DNA of 15,999 nucleotides. Origin: Chloroflexota bacterium (lineage in GTDB: Bacteria; Chloroflexota; UBA6077; JADZDV01). The first letter of the stretch is position 1. Every line of letters begins with the position of its first letter. A program made the position numbers and the translations under genes. The stretch spans positions 1 to 15,999 of the forward strand of contig JADZDV010000074.1 of the NCBI GenBank assembly GCA_020850915.1, in the 5' to 3' direction. The notes beneath the pieces were generated by a model that was not told the DNA's origin, ran no database searches, and was given only the letters and a program-made list of their open reading frames with translations. This document shows positions 5,475 to 13,131 of the stretch, piece after piece.

Positions 5475-6755
5475 TTGTCGTTTCGAGTCGCTGTGCTCAG
5501 TGTCCACACGTGTCCGCTCGCTCCGCTGGGAGGCTGGGAGACGGGCGGGATGAACGTCTACGTCCGCGAGGTCAGCCGCCAGCTCGCGGCGCGCGGCGTC
5601 GACGTGGATGTCTTTACCCGCCGCCAGGACCCGCGCACTCCAGACGTTGTCGAGATCTCCCCGGGCGCCAGGGTCATCCATCTCGACGCCGGCTCGCCGC
5701 GCCACTTCGACAAGTACGCGGTCCAGGACTACCTGCCCGAGTTTGCCTGCAACCTCCAGCGGTTCCGACTGCTCTCCGGGCAGGCGTATGACCTGATCCA
5801 CGCGCACTACTGGCTCTCCACCAAACCAGCCCTCCTGTTGCGGGGCTCGTGGAGGACGCCAGTCGTGGTGCAGTTCCACACCCTGGCCGAGCTGAAGAAC
5901 CAGGTCGCGCAGGACGACGCGGAGCGCGAGCAGCGGGTCCGATTTGACGTCGAGCGGCGCGCGGTTACCGAAGCCGACACCGTGATCGCCGCGACCAGCC
6001 TCGAGCGGGACGTGCTGGTGCAGACGTACGGCGCGACGCCTTCGCGCATCGCCATCGTGCCCGGGGGTGTGGACCTGTCTCGCTTCCAGCCGGCCGACGC
6101 CGGCCAGGCTCGCGCACGCCTGGGCCTGCCGAGCGACCAAGCGGTCCTGTTGTTTGTGGGCCGAATTCAGAAGCTGAAGGGGATCGACGTCCTCCTGCGA
6201 GCCGCGGCGCTCCTTCAGCGCACGCGACGAGTGACAACAGTGGTCGTCGGTGGGATCCCGGGCGAGCGTGGACAGCGTCGCACGCCGGAGCAGCGAGAGA
6301 TCGAGCGACTGAGACTGCTGGCGGAGCGGCTTGGCCTGGCGAACGTGCGCTTCGAAGGAGCCGTCGAGCAGGAGCAGCTCGCGCACTACTACAACGCTGC
6401 CGATGTGACGGTCATGCCCTCGACCTACGAGTCGTTCGGGCTGGTCGCCGCCGAGTCGCTCGCCTGCGGGACGCCCGTCGTCGCGAGCCGGGTCGGCGGC
6501 CTCCGGACGATCGTCCAGGATGGCAGGACCGGCATCCTCATTCCCTGGCGAGACCCGCGCCTGTTCGCGGCAAAGATCGACCTCCTGCTCACGAACCCCG
6601 ATCTCCGGCGCTCGATGCGTGCAGCAGCCGTTCAGGCGATGCAGCAACTCGGCTGGCAGCAGACGGCGGACCGTTTCATCGACCTGTACCAGGCGCTTGC
6701 CACTGGCGGCCTGGGATCGGACGACGCGCTGGTCGGCGCGCCGGCCCGGGTGTGA
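5475..6755 (+). CDS. GT4 glycosyltransferase (MshA / sucrose-phosphate-synthase-like)
   Basis: The protein has 426 residues starting at TTG 5475. A TGA stop directly precedes this codon, and the next candidate starts fall inside the first beta strand, so the TTG is forced. The N-terminal domain has RVAVLSVHTCPLAPLGG and ETGGMNVYVREV, the nucleotide-sugar enzyme signature seen in MshA-type proteins, then DLIHAHYW. The C-terminal domain begins at PGGVDLSRF, with LLFVGRIQKLKGIDVLL. The catalytic E-x7-E is ESFGLVAAE, with glutamates 319 and 327. The family moves an activated sugar onto an acceptor with retention of configuration, in the cytoplasm. The acceptor is unknown: mycothiol synthesis, sucrose-type solutes and glycolipids are all possible. 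Nif3 follows 42 bases later. Confidence 0.88.
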   Translation: MSFRVAVLSVHTCPLAPLGGWETGGMNVYVREVSRQLAARGVDVDVFTRRQDPRTPDVVEISPGARVIHLDAGSPRHFDKYAVQDYLPEFACNLQRFRLLSGQAYDLIHAHYWLSTKPALLLRGSWRTPVVVQFHTLAELKNQVAQDDAEREQRVRFDVERRAVTEADTVIAATSLERDVLVQTYGATPSRIAIVPGGVDLSRFQPADAGQARARLGLPSDQAVLLFVGRIQKLKGIDVLLRAAALLQRTRRVTTVVVGGIPGERGQRRTPEQREIERLRLLAERLGLANVRFEGAVEQEQLAHYYNAADVTVMPSTYESFGLVAAESLACGTPVVASRVGGLRTIVQDGRTGILIPWRDPRLFAAKIDLLLTNPDLRRSMRAAAVQAMQQLGWQQTADRFIDLYQALATGGLGSDDALVGAPARV

Positions 6756-6797
6756 CCGCTCCCCGCGGGCCACGCCAGGCAAGGATCATCGGGTAGC

Positions 6798-7592
6798 ATG
6801 GCAGGCCAGCCGACCCTCGACCTGGCGGCGGCCCTGATAGAAGCGTTCGCTCCCGCCTCGCTCGCCGAACCGTGGGACAACGCAGGCTGGCAGATTCGCC
6901 TGGACACCCACTTGAGCGGCGTCATGGTGGCGCTCGATCCGGCGCCCGAGGTGGTTGGCGAGGCGCGGGCGACCGGCTGCAACCTGCTGGTGACGCATCA
7001 CCCGCTCTTCTTCCGCTCGCCCGCCTCGCTGCTCGCGGGCGATCTCGTGGCAGATTCGGCCCTCGCGGCGATTCAGGCGGGCATCTCGATCTACGCGGCA
7101 CACACCAACCTGGACTCGACGGTCGGTGGCACGAGCTGGTCGCTCGCGGCGCGTCTAGGACTCGAGGGCGAGGCTCCGCTGGTGCCACGTCCTGACGGGG
7201 CGACCGGCCTGGGTCTGCTGGCCAGAGCGCCCCGACCGTTGCGCCTGGTCCACTGGGCAGACGAGGTCCGTCGTCGGCTCGAGAGTCCCACGGCGCTCGT
7301 GAGCGGGGCCGGCCAGGCATACCACGAGCGCCTCGCTATCATGGGGGGGAGCGGCGGCAGCGCGATCGGCGCGGCCATCGATGCCGGCGCGACGCTGTAT
7401 GTCACCGCGGACATCACCTACCACCAGGCCCAGGCGGCTCGCGCCGGGGGTTTGAGTCTGGTCGTGGTGGACCACCACGCCAGCGAGCGCCCGGTGCTCG
7501 ATATCGTGGCAGACCTGCTGCGCCAGGCGCTACCCTGTGCCGTCACGCTCTCGCGGACCCGAACGACGCCATGGGAGGCGGACCGGCCGTGA
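6798..7592 (+). CDS. Nif3-like dinuclear metal centre protein
   Basis: The protein has 264 residues from ATG 6798, the usual length for the short form without the central inserted domain. Metal-ligand motifs of the family are all present: THHPL (His67, His68), HTNLD (Asp106) and DHHASE (His226, Glu230), matching the ligand spacing in E. coli YbgI. The GGSGGSAI loop (183-190) and ADITYHQAQ (204-212) are also typical. The family forms a toroidal hexamer with two metal ions per subunit; its physiological reaction is unsettled, and GTP cyclohydrolase 1 type 2 homologue is a common but weak label. It overlaps the next gene by four bases (GTGA), suggesting the products are made in step. Confidence 0.93.
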   Translation: MAGQPTLDLAAALIEAFAPASLAEPWDNAGWQIRLDTHLSGVMVALDPAPEVVGEARATGCNLLVTHHPLFFRSPASLLAGDLVADSALAAIQAGISIYAAHTNLDSTVGGTSWSLAARLGLEGEAPLVPRPDGATGLGLLARAPRPLRLVHWADEVRRRLESPTALVSGAGQAYHERLAIMGGSGGSAIGAAIDAGATLYVTADITYHQAQAARAGGLSLVVVDHHASERPVLDIVADLLRQALPCAVTLSRTRTTPWEADRP

Positions 7593-8299
7593 AGAAGGTC
7601 GAGATCGCGCACGAGCTGCAGCAGGTGGAGACCGCGCTCGACCGCGCGCGCCAGCGACTGCTCGAGATCAAGGCGGTGGTCGGCGACCGCTCTGAACTGG
7701 ACGAGCGATTCCAGTCGCTGCGCACCACGGAGAAGACGCTCCGTGACGGGCAGACTGCCCAGCGGGACCTCGAGTTGGAGACCGCCGACCTGCGTGGCAA
7801 GCTCGCCGAAGTCGAGAAGAAGCTCTACGACGGCAGTGTAAAGAATCCCAAGGAGCTGGAGAGCCTCAGCCAGGACGCGGCACAGGTCCGCCGCCAGATC
7901 AGCGATCGGGAAGATCGCGAGCTATCCATTATGGACCAGGTCGAGGCAGCAGCGGCAGCGCACCGCGAAGCCACTGAGGCCGCCCGCATCGCCGAGGAGC
8001 AGCGCAAGAGTCGCAACACCCGGCTGCGAGAAGAGGGCGCCGGGCTCATCAACGACGTGGAGCGGCTCCAGGTAGAACGCGAGAGCTGGCGCGGGAAACT
8101 GGACGCCGCGTCGCTGCGAACGTATGACAGCCTGCGCCGAACGCGCGGTGGGGTGGCTGTCAGCGTCGTGAAGCAGCGCACCTGCCAGGCCTGCCGGGTG
8201 AGCCTGCCCCAGAACGAGCTGCAGCGCGCGCGGACCAGCGCGGACCTTGTGATGTGCCAGAGCTGCGGCCGCATCCTTTTCGTCGACCTCTACGGCTGA
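7589..8299 (+). CDS. Coiled-coil protein with C-terminal C4 zinc ribbon (DUF164/zf-RING_7 type)
   Basis: The protein has 236 residues from GTG 7589, which overlaps the Nif3 stop as GTGA and has GGGAGG ten bases upstream. An in-frame ATG at 7571 coincides with that ribosome site and is less likely. Residues ~5-165 are a long charged coiled coil containing the family motif LYDGSVKNPKELESL (79-93). The C-terminal zinc ribbon has CQAC (Cys199, Cys202) and CQSCG (Cys223, Cys226), followed by RILFVDLYG. Members often sit next to Nif3 genes in bacteria, which supports the call. The function is not established; a nucleic-acid-binding role has been proposed for related proteins. A stem-loop downstream (8381-8404) may end this transcript. 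Confidence 0.92.
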   Translation: MKKVEIAHELQQVETALDRARQRLLEIKAVVGDRSELDERFQSLRTTEKTLRDGQTAQRDLELETADLRGKLAEVEKKLYDGSVKNPKELESLSQDAAQVRRQISDREDRELSIMDQVEAAAAAHREATEAARIAEEQRKSRNTRLREEGAGLINDVERLQVERESWRGKLDAASLRTYDSLRRTRGGVAVSVVKQRTCQACRVSLPQNELQRARTSADLVMCQSCGRILFVDLYG

Positions 8300-8380
8300 C
8301 CGCCCGCCTCCTCTCTCCCATTTGCGAAGGCCCGGGAATGCAAGCCAGAGAGCCTCGCCGCGCAACGCGACGGGCCGCCC

Positions 8381-8424
8381 GAAGCTGCCCGCTACGGGCG
8401 CTTCTGGGTGTTGAAGCGCGCCCG
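8381..8424 (+). other. Mutually exclusive stem-loops upstream of mraZ
   Basis: Three related segments occur: GAAGCTGCCCG (8381-8391), CGGGCGCTTC (8395-8404) and GAAGCGCGCCCG (8413-8424). The middle one can pair with the first (10 bp with one bulge and a CTA loop) or with the third (7 bp unbroken plus more after a bulge, 8-base loop). The first pairing may end the upstream transcript, though no T-run follows. The third segment overlaps the mraZ -35 box. Confidence 0.5.
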
Positions 8425-8439
8425 ACGGCGACCTAAAAT
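8411..8439 (+). promoter_or_regulatory. mraZ / dcw cluster promoter
   Basis: TTGAAG (8411-8416) and TAAAAT (8434-8439) are separated by exactly 17 bases; matches to consensus are 4 of 6 and 5 of 6. Transcription would start near 8446, just before the MraZ repeats and about 80 bases ahead of the mraZ GTG. It is the best promoter in the window and probably serves the whole dcw cluster. Confidence 0.7.
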
Positions 8440-8449
8440 GAGGCCGGCG

Positions 8450-8495
8450 GTGGGAGGATGTGGATAACAGTGGGGAAAAGTGGGCCGGCGTGTGG
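8450..8495 (+). promoter_or_regulatory. MraZ operator: five TGGGN-type repeats with 10-base period
   Basis: TGGGA (8451), TGGAT (8461), TGGGG (8471), TGGGC (8481) and a weaker TGTGG (8491) start exactly ten bases apart, each preceded by G. MraZ of E. coli is known to bind direct TGGGN repeats spaced by five bases upstream of its own gene. This array has the same geometry and lies just after the predicted start of transcription, fitting autorepression. Confidence 0.85.
8459..8467 (-). promoter_or_regulatory. Perfect DnaA-box nonamer in the mraZ operator
   Basis: The minus strand reads TTATCCACA, the strongest DnaA-box consensus. A second copy with one mismatch (CTATCCACA) lies at 8491-8499 in the same orientation, 32 bases away, about three helical turns. 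Both overlap MraZ repeats, so part of the match (TGTGG) comes from the repeat itself. Confidence 0.5.
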
Positions 8496-8525
8496 ATAGC
8501 TTGGATGAGGGGAGCGCGGTAATCC

Positions 8526-8975
8526 GTGTTCCTCGGCCAGTTCGAGCACACCATCGACTCCAAAGGCCGACTGGCGATCCCATCGCGCTTCCGCGCAGAG
8601 CTGGACGGAGGCCTCTATCTCACGGCTGGCGTCGACCGCTGTCTGCACATCCTCACCCCGGCGGCCTGGGACCAGATGGCCACCGGTATCTCCCAGCTCC
8701 CGTGGCTGCACCCCAATGTCCGGCAGGTCCAGCGCAACGTCTTCGCCATGGCGACGCATCTCGAGCCGGACCGGATCGGGCGGATCGTGCTGCCCCTGTA
8801 CCTCCGCGCCTACGCGGGCCTGCAGACGGACGTGGTCATCGCGGGCGTGTTCGACCGCGTCGAGATCTGGGACCGCGACAACTGGTACCGCCTGCGTGGC
8901 GAGTTCGAAAGCAGCGGCTCGGAGCAGGTCCAGTCGGTCATGGACCTGCTGCGCCGCCCGCCCGAGCACGGGTGA
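8526..8975 (+). CDS. mraZ: Transcriptional regulator MraZ
   Basis: The protein has 149 residues from GTG 8526; GAGGGGAG lies about 11 bases upstream, a rather long spacing. The N-terminus MFLGQFEHTIDSKGRLAIP is the standard family opening. The two AbrB-like half-domains carry the duplicated DxxxR signature: DSKGR (11-15) and DRIGR (82-86). MraZ forms ring-shaped oligomers that bind direct repeats upstream of its own gene and control the dcw cluster. The repeat array at 8450-8495 is the expected target. The stop overlaps the rsmH start (GTGA), which couples the two proteins; MraZ and RsmH are known to have opposing effects in E. coli. Confidence 0.97.
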   Translation: MFLGQFEHTIDSKGRLAIPSRFRAELDGGLYLTAGVDRCLHILTPAAWDQMATGISQLPWLHPNVRQVQRNVFAMATHLEPDRIGRIVLPLYLRAYAGLQTDVVIAGVFDRVEIWDRDNWYRLRGEFESSGSEQVQSVMDLLRRPPEHG

Positions 8976-9877
8976 CCGCCGAGCACATCCCGGTCCTGAT
9001 GGCCGAAGTGCTGGAGGGGCTGGCGCCGCGCGACGGCGGTCGTTACGTCGACGGCACGGTTGGGAACGGAGGACATGCGGCCGCCATGCTCGAGCGGAGC
9101 AGTCCCGGCGGCCTCCTGCTCGGGCTGGACGCCGACCCCGTGGCTGTCGAAGTCGCCCGGGCCCGCCTCGAGCGCTTCGGTCCCCGAGCGATGGTGGCAC
9201 ACGCGAGCTACCGACGTATCGACGAGGTCGCGCGCGCGCTGGGTTTTCTGCCGGTCGACGGCGTGCTCCTCGATCTGGGGATCTCGTCGCGGCAGCTCGC
9301 GGAGAGCGAGCGAGGCTTCTCCTTCCGGCGTGACGAGGCGCTGGACATGCGCTTCGACCCGACACAGGGCCAATCCGCGGCCGACCTGCTCAACAACCTG
9401 CCGGAGACGGAGCTCGCCAATCTGGTCTATCGCTACGGCGAGGAGCCCCGCTCACGGCGGATCGCCAGGGCGATCGTCGAGCGGCGCCAGCACCGGCCGC
9501 TACGGCGAACGACGGATCTGGTCGAGGCGATCCTGTTGGCCGTCGGCGGCATGCGCGGTCGGGCGCATCCAGCCACCCGCACCTTCCAGGCGCTCCGGAT
9601 CGCGGTGAACGACGAGCTTGGCGCGCTGGCGGAAGGTCTCCAGCGCGCAACTGACTGCCTGAAACCCGGCGGGCGGCTGGCTGTGATCAGCTTTCACTCG
9701 CTGGAAGACCGCGCGGTCAAGTGGTTCATCCGCGGCCGTGCGGAGGGGCAGCAAGACGAGGGAGCGCACGCGGCGTTGCGTGCGCTGACGAAGCGGCCAA
9801 TCGTCCCGGGCCCCCTGGAGGTTTCGGAGAACCCCCGCGCCCGAAGCGCCAAGCTCCGCGTGGCGGAGCGAGTCTAG
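8972..9877 (+). CDS. rsmH: 16S rRNA (cytosine-1402-N4)-methyltransferase RsmH
   Basis: The protein has 301 residues from GTG 8972, which overlaps the mraZ stop and opens with the family-typical EHIPVLMAEVLEGL. The SAM-binding glycine loop is DGTVGNGGH (27-35, replacing the usual ATFGxGGH), followed by LGLDADPVAV (50-59). LLDLGISSRQL (99-109), RGFSFRRDEALDMRFD (114-129), HPATRTFQALRIAVN (199-213) and FHSLEDRAVK (241-250) are all typical. The enzyme methylates N4 of C1402 in the ribosomal P site. Length is close to the usual ~310 residues. The FtsL-like gene begins 34 bases later. Confidence 0.97.
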   Translation: MTAEHIPVLMAEVLEGLAPRDGGRYVDGTVGNGGHAAAMLERSSPGGLLLGLDADPVAVEVARARLERFGPRAMVAHASYRRIDEVARALGFLPVDGVLLDLGISSRQLAESERGFSFRRDEALDMRFDPTQGQSAADLLNNLPETELANLVYRYGEEPRSRRIARAIVERRQHRPLRRTTDLVEAILLAVGGMRGRAHPATRTFQALRIAVNDELGALAEGLQRATDCLKPGGRLAVISFHSLEDRAVKWFIRGRAEGQQDEGAHAALRALTKRPIVPGPLEVSENPRARSAKLRVAERV

Positions 9878-9911
9878 TGCTCTCGCGGTTATCTCATCGG
9901 AGGCTCTCAGG

Positions 9912-10322
9912 ATGGCGGTGATCGCTGGCGAGCTCGTCGCCCCACCGATCGAGCGCACCGTTCCCGCGCACCTCGGCCTGCCGCGGCCGCGGCTCGTACT
10001 GGTGGCTGCCGCGCTGCTTGTGCTGACGGCGATCGGCTCAGGCAGCTATCTCGCATACCAGGGCAGCATCGCCACAACCGGCTACAGCATCCAGCGCCTC
10101 GAGCTACAGCGTGACTCCTGGAAAACCCGCAACGACCAGCTCCGCGCGGAGCTCGCTCGGGTGCGCTCGCTGTCGTACGTGGAGCACGAGGCGGTGACCC
10201 GCCTCCAGATGCAGCGACCTGTCCGAGTCTCCTACGTGCCGTTCAACGGGCCCCCGGACCTGGGAGTCGCGCGCGTTTCCGCGCCTGAGAGCGCCTCAAC
10301 CGCGCCGGCCGCCGCTCGTTAG
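9912..10322 (+). CDS. ftsL: FtsL-like division protein
   Basis: The protein has 136 residues from ATG 9912, with GGAGG eight bases upstream. It has a short cytoplasmic N-terminus, one membrane helix (~27-48), and a leucine-patterned coiled coil (~57-90, YSIQRLELQRDSWKTRNDQL and on). A Pro/Ala-rich extracytoplasmic tail follows. FtsL proteins are poorly conserved in sequence and are recognised by this architecture and by the position between rsmH and ftsI. FtsL pairs with DivIC/FtsB to activate FtsW-FtsI at the septum. The stop is two bases before the ftsI start. Confidence 0.82.
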   Translation: MAVIAGELVAPPIERTVPAHLGLPRPRLVLVAAALLVLTAIGSGSYLAYQGSIATTGYSIQRLELQRDSWKTRNDQLRAELARVRSLSYVEHEAVTRLQMQRPVRVSYVPFNGPPDLGVARVSAPESASTAPAAAR

Positions 10323-10324
10323 CG

Positions 10325-12055
10325 ATGGCCAGAATCCGAGGCAAGGAGCAGCGGGGACGGCTCATCTTCGTCGCCGTGCTGTTCGCCGGCTGCATGCTGC
10401 TCCTGCTGTATCGCCTCATCGACCTGCAGGTCGTCCAGCACGAGCAGTACCTCCGCCTGGCGCGTCAGGCGCATGATGACACCCACCCGATTCCGCCGAA
10501 GCGAGGCGACCTGCTCGATCGCAACGGCCATCCGCTGGCGATGACCGTCATGCTCGAGGACGTCCAGATCGTCGGCGCCGAGATTCGCGACCCGAGGTCG
10601 ACCTCGGAACAGCTTGCAACCGTGCTTGGCATGCGCCCCGCCGACATTCTGCAAAAGATCGACCCCAGGAACCAGGTGCCGCTGACGATCAAGAGCCGCC
10701 TGCCCAGCTCTGAGGCCGCGGGTGTCAAAGCGCTCCTTCTGCCCGGCGTCATGCTGGTCGAGCAGCCAACGCGCGCCTATCCGGAAGGCAGTCTCGCTGC
10801 CCAGACCCTCGGTTTCGTCGGGAACGACTTTCACGGCCTGGGCGGCCTGGAGCTGAGCTTTGACGACCTGCTGGCCGGGGAGCCGGGGTTGCTCCAAAGC
10901 GAGCGAGACACGGTTGGCCAGGAGATCATCTTTGGGCGAAAGGTGCTTCGGCCGCCGCGGAACGGCGCCAACCTGGTGCTCAGCATCGACCGGTTCGTGC
11001 AGCGCCTTGCCGAGCGCACTCTGGCGGAGGCGGTGGTTGCCAACAAGGCGACCGGTGGCAACATTCTGATCGTGGAGCCTCACACCGGCGATCTGCTCGC
11101 GGCGGCGTCGCTGCCAACGTACCGCCTCACGGACGACGTGATCTATCGCCCGGAGCAGGAGTCGCTTTACAAGAGCGTCATTGTCACGGACCAGTACGAG
11201 CCCGGCTCGGTGATGAAGCTGGTCACGATGGCAGCGGGACTCGACGAGGGCGCTGTGACGCCGCGGTCCACCGTTAACGACACCGGAGCCGTTGAAGTCG
11301 GTGGCGCCGTCATCAAGAACTGGAACCTCGCCGGCAACGGCGTCATCGACATGACGCATGTGCTGATCTTCTCGAGCAACGTTGGGTCGCAGTACGTCAG
11401 CGGCCTGCTTGGACCGGAGCGCTTCTATCGGTACGTGGACGCGTTCGGCTTCGGAAAACCGACCGGCATCAGACTCCCGGGCGAGGTGGGCGGCACCGTT
11501 CGCACGCCGGCCGACGGGGCGCTCTGGGGTCGGGTGGACCTGGCGACGAACGCGTTTGGCCAGGGGATCGCCGTGACACCGCTCCAGATGATCGCGGCGG
11601 TTTCGGCGATCGCCAACGACGGCGTCCTGATGAAGCCGCGCCTTGTCACCGAGGTGCGCCGTCCGAACGAGACGGCGGCCGTTGAGCCAGAGCAGGTCCA
11701 CCGGGTGATCTCGCCGGAAACAGCAAGAACGCTCAGCCAGATGATGATCGCGGTCTTCGACCAGCAGGCGCTGGCCCGGTACCGGCTACCGGGGTACCAG
11801 TTCGCCGGCAAGACCGGCACCGCCGACCTCCCGACGACGACCGGCTACAACACCGGAAAGACCTACGCCTCGGCAGTGGCATTCGGGCCGATGCCGGACC
11901 CGGTCTTCGTGATCCTGGCTCGGCTGGACGCACCGGAGGGCGTCTACGGCGGCCCCGTCGCCGTGCCGGTCATCCGTGCTCTCGCGGAGCAGCTCGTGGC
12001 GTACTACCGGATCCCTCCCCGGCCAGGCGTCGAAGAAGCTCGGTCGCGTGGGTAG
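10325..12055 (+). CDS. ftsI: Septal peptidoglycan transpeptidase FtsI (class B PBP)
   Basis: The protein has 576 residues from ATG 10325, two bases after the FtsL-like stop, so reinitiation is likely. One membrane anchor (~13-30) is followed by the pedestal region with PPKRGDLLDRNGHPLA, the class B PBP motif. The transpeptidase domain has the active-site S-x-x-K as SVMK (Ser295, Lys298), S-x-N as SSN (350-352) and KTGTAD (Lys496). AFGQGIAVTPLQMIAAVSAIANDG between the last two motifs is typical of FtsI/PBP2B. No PASTA domains are present, unlike many Firmicutes and actinobacterial relatives. It cross-links peptidoglycan at the septum together with FtsW. In many bacteria murE and murF come next; here mraY follows after 86 bases. 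Confidence 0.97.
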   Translation: MARIRGKEQRGRLIFVAVLFAGCMLLLLYRLIDLQVVQHEQYLRLARQAHDDTHPIPPKRGDLLDRNGHPLAMTVMLEDVQIVGAEIRDPRSTSEQLATVLGMRPADILQKIDPRNQVPLTIKSRLPSSEAAGVKALLLPGVMLVEQPTRAYPEGSLAAQTLGFVGNDFHGLGGLELSFDDLLAGEPGLLQSERDTVGQEIIFGRKVLRPPRNGANLVLSIDRFVQRLAERTLAEAVVANKATGGNILIVEPHTGDLLAAASLPTYRLTDDVIYRPEQESLYKSVIVTDQYEPGSVMKLVTMAAGLDEGAVTPRSTVNDTGAVEVGGAVIKNWNLAGNGVIDMTHVLIFSSNVGSQYVSGLLGPERFYRYVDAFGFGKPTGIRLPGEVGGTVRTPADGALWGRVDLATNAFGQGIAVTPLQMIAAVSAIANDGVLMKPRLVTEVRRPNETAAVEPEQVHRVISPETARTLSQMMIAVFDQQALARYRLPGYQFAGKTGTADLPTTTGYNTGKTYASAVAFGPMPDPVFVILARLDAPEGVYGGPVAVPVIRALAEQLVAYYRIPPRPGVEEARSRG

Positions 12056-12141
12056 GCACGTCCGGCTGTGGGTATGCTGTTCAGGTGGCGCGTAATCGAT
12101 CCGCTGGACTCCCAAGCATGACCTGGCCAGGCGCCTGACCG

Positions 12142-13131
12142 ATGGCGCCTCTCCTCGCCTTTTCGCTGACTCTGCTCGTCGGTTGCTGCCTGCTCGTGCT
12201 GCTCGTGGGCGGCCCGTTCATTCGACTGCTCCACGCGCGGGGCATCGGCAAGCGGATCCGAGTCGATGGGCCCAGTTCGCACACGGAGAAGATGGGTACG
12301 CCAACGATGGGTGGCGTCCTGATCTGCGCGACCGTCCTGGCCGTGACCCTCGTCGTCACGCTCACGATCCACCGCAGCACCGGGCGGTCCGTGCTGCTAC
12401 CCGCGGGAGTATTCGCCGCCGTCGCTGCGCTCGGGGCGGTGGACGACCTGTTCGACCTGTTCCGCCGCAAGGGCGGCATGAGCGTTCGGTCCAAGTTCGC
12501 CGGGCTCACGCTGGTCGCCGTGGTGGCCGCCGTCGTGCTGTGGCACCCTGGCGGGCTGCAGATCGACTACGTCTACCTGCCGCGCGACCCGGTGCGCCAC
12601 ATTCTGCCGGGAGGGGTCTTCATCCCACTGGCGATCTTCGCGATCGTCGGGACGAGCAACGCCGTCAACCTGACGGACGGACTGGACAGCCTCGCCGCGA
12701 CGACCGCCGCCTGGGCCTTCCTGGCATACGGCGTCATCGCTTTTCTCCAGGGGCAGGCGTTCCTTGTGTCATTCTGCTTCACCGTGGTCGGCGCATTGCT
12801 TGGCTTCCTGTGGTTCAATGCACACCCGGCGGCCGTCTTCATGGGAGACACTGGCTCGCTGGCCCTTGGCGCCTCGCTGGCGGTCGTGGCCCTCATGACC
12901 GGCCACATCATCCTGTTGCCGCTTATCGGCTGCGTGTTCGTCGCGGAAGCGCTTTCGGTCCTCCTCCAGGTGACCTACTTCAAGGCCACGCGTGGAAAGC
13001 GCCTGTTCAGGATGGCCCCGCTGCACCACCACTTCGAGCTGCTCGGCTGGTCTGAGACTCATGTGACGCAGCGATTCTGGCTGGCCAGCATGCTGGCCGC
13101 CTTCCTCGGGGTTGCCCTTGCACTCATCTAA
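12142..13131 (+). CDS. mraY: Phospho-MurNAc-pentapeptide transferase MraY
   Basis: The protein has 329 residues from ATG 12142; no strong ribosome site is seen, and a 10-base palindrome CAGGCGCCTG (12128-12137) lies just before the start. About ten membrane helices are present. Key motifs: HTEKMGTPTMGG (47-58), the Asp pair AVDD (101-102), NLTDGLD (176-182), MGDTGSLALG (234-243) and the Mg-binding APLHHHFELLGW (292-303). It transfers phospho-MurNAc-pentapeptide to undecaprenyl phosphate at the inner membrane face, making lipid I. Length is slightly below the E. coli enzyme (360). It overlaps murD by 20 bases. Confidence 0.97.
   Translation: MAPLLAFSLTLLVGCCLLVLLVGGPFIRLLHARGIGKRIRVDGPSSHTEKMGTPTMGGVLICATVLAVTLVVTLTIHRSTGRSVLLPAGVFAAVAALGAVDDLFDLFRRKGGMSVRSKFAGLTLVAVVAAVVLWHPGGLQIDYVYLPRDPVRHILPGGVFIPLAIFAIVGTSNAVNLTDGLDSLAATTAAWAFLAYGVIAFLQGQAFLVSFCFTVVGALLGFLWFNAHPAAVFMGDTGSLALGASLAVVALMTGHIILLPLIGCVFVAEALSVLLQVTYFKATRGKRLFRMAPLHHHFELLGWSETHVTQRFWLASMLAAFLGVALALI

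Noticed and set aside
8300..8380. Possible small gene between the zinc-ribbon gene and mraZ
   Set aside because: The open frame from 8254 starts inside the zinc-ribbon gene, has no ribosome site and yields an Arg-rich product; the area looks like terminator and promoter DNA.
8450..8499. Regular repeats read as a CRISPR array or origin of replication
   Set aside because: The period is 10 bases, far too short for CRISPR, and it matches the MraZ operator. Two DnaA boxes without an AT-rich unwinding region or dnaA gene do not make an origin.
10319..11701. 460-codon minus-strand open frame inside ftsI
   Set aside because: It lies antisense to an FtsI with all catalytic motifs intact and has no membrane, signal or domain pattern of its own.
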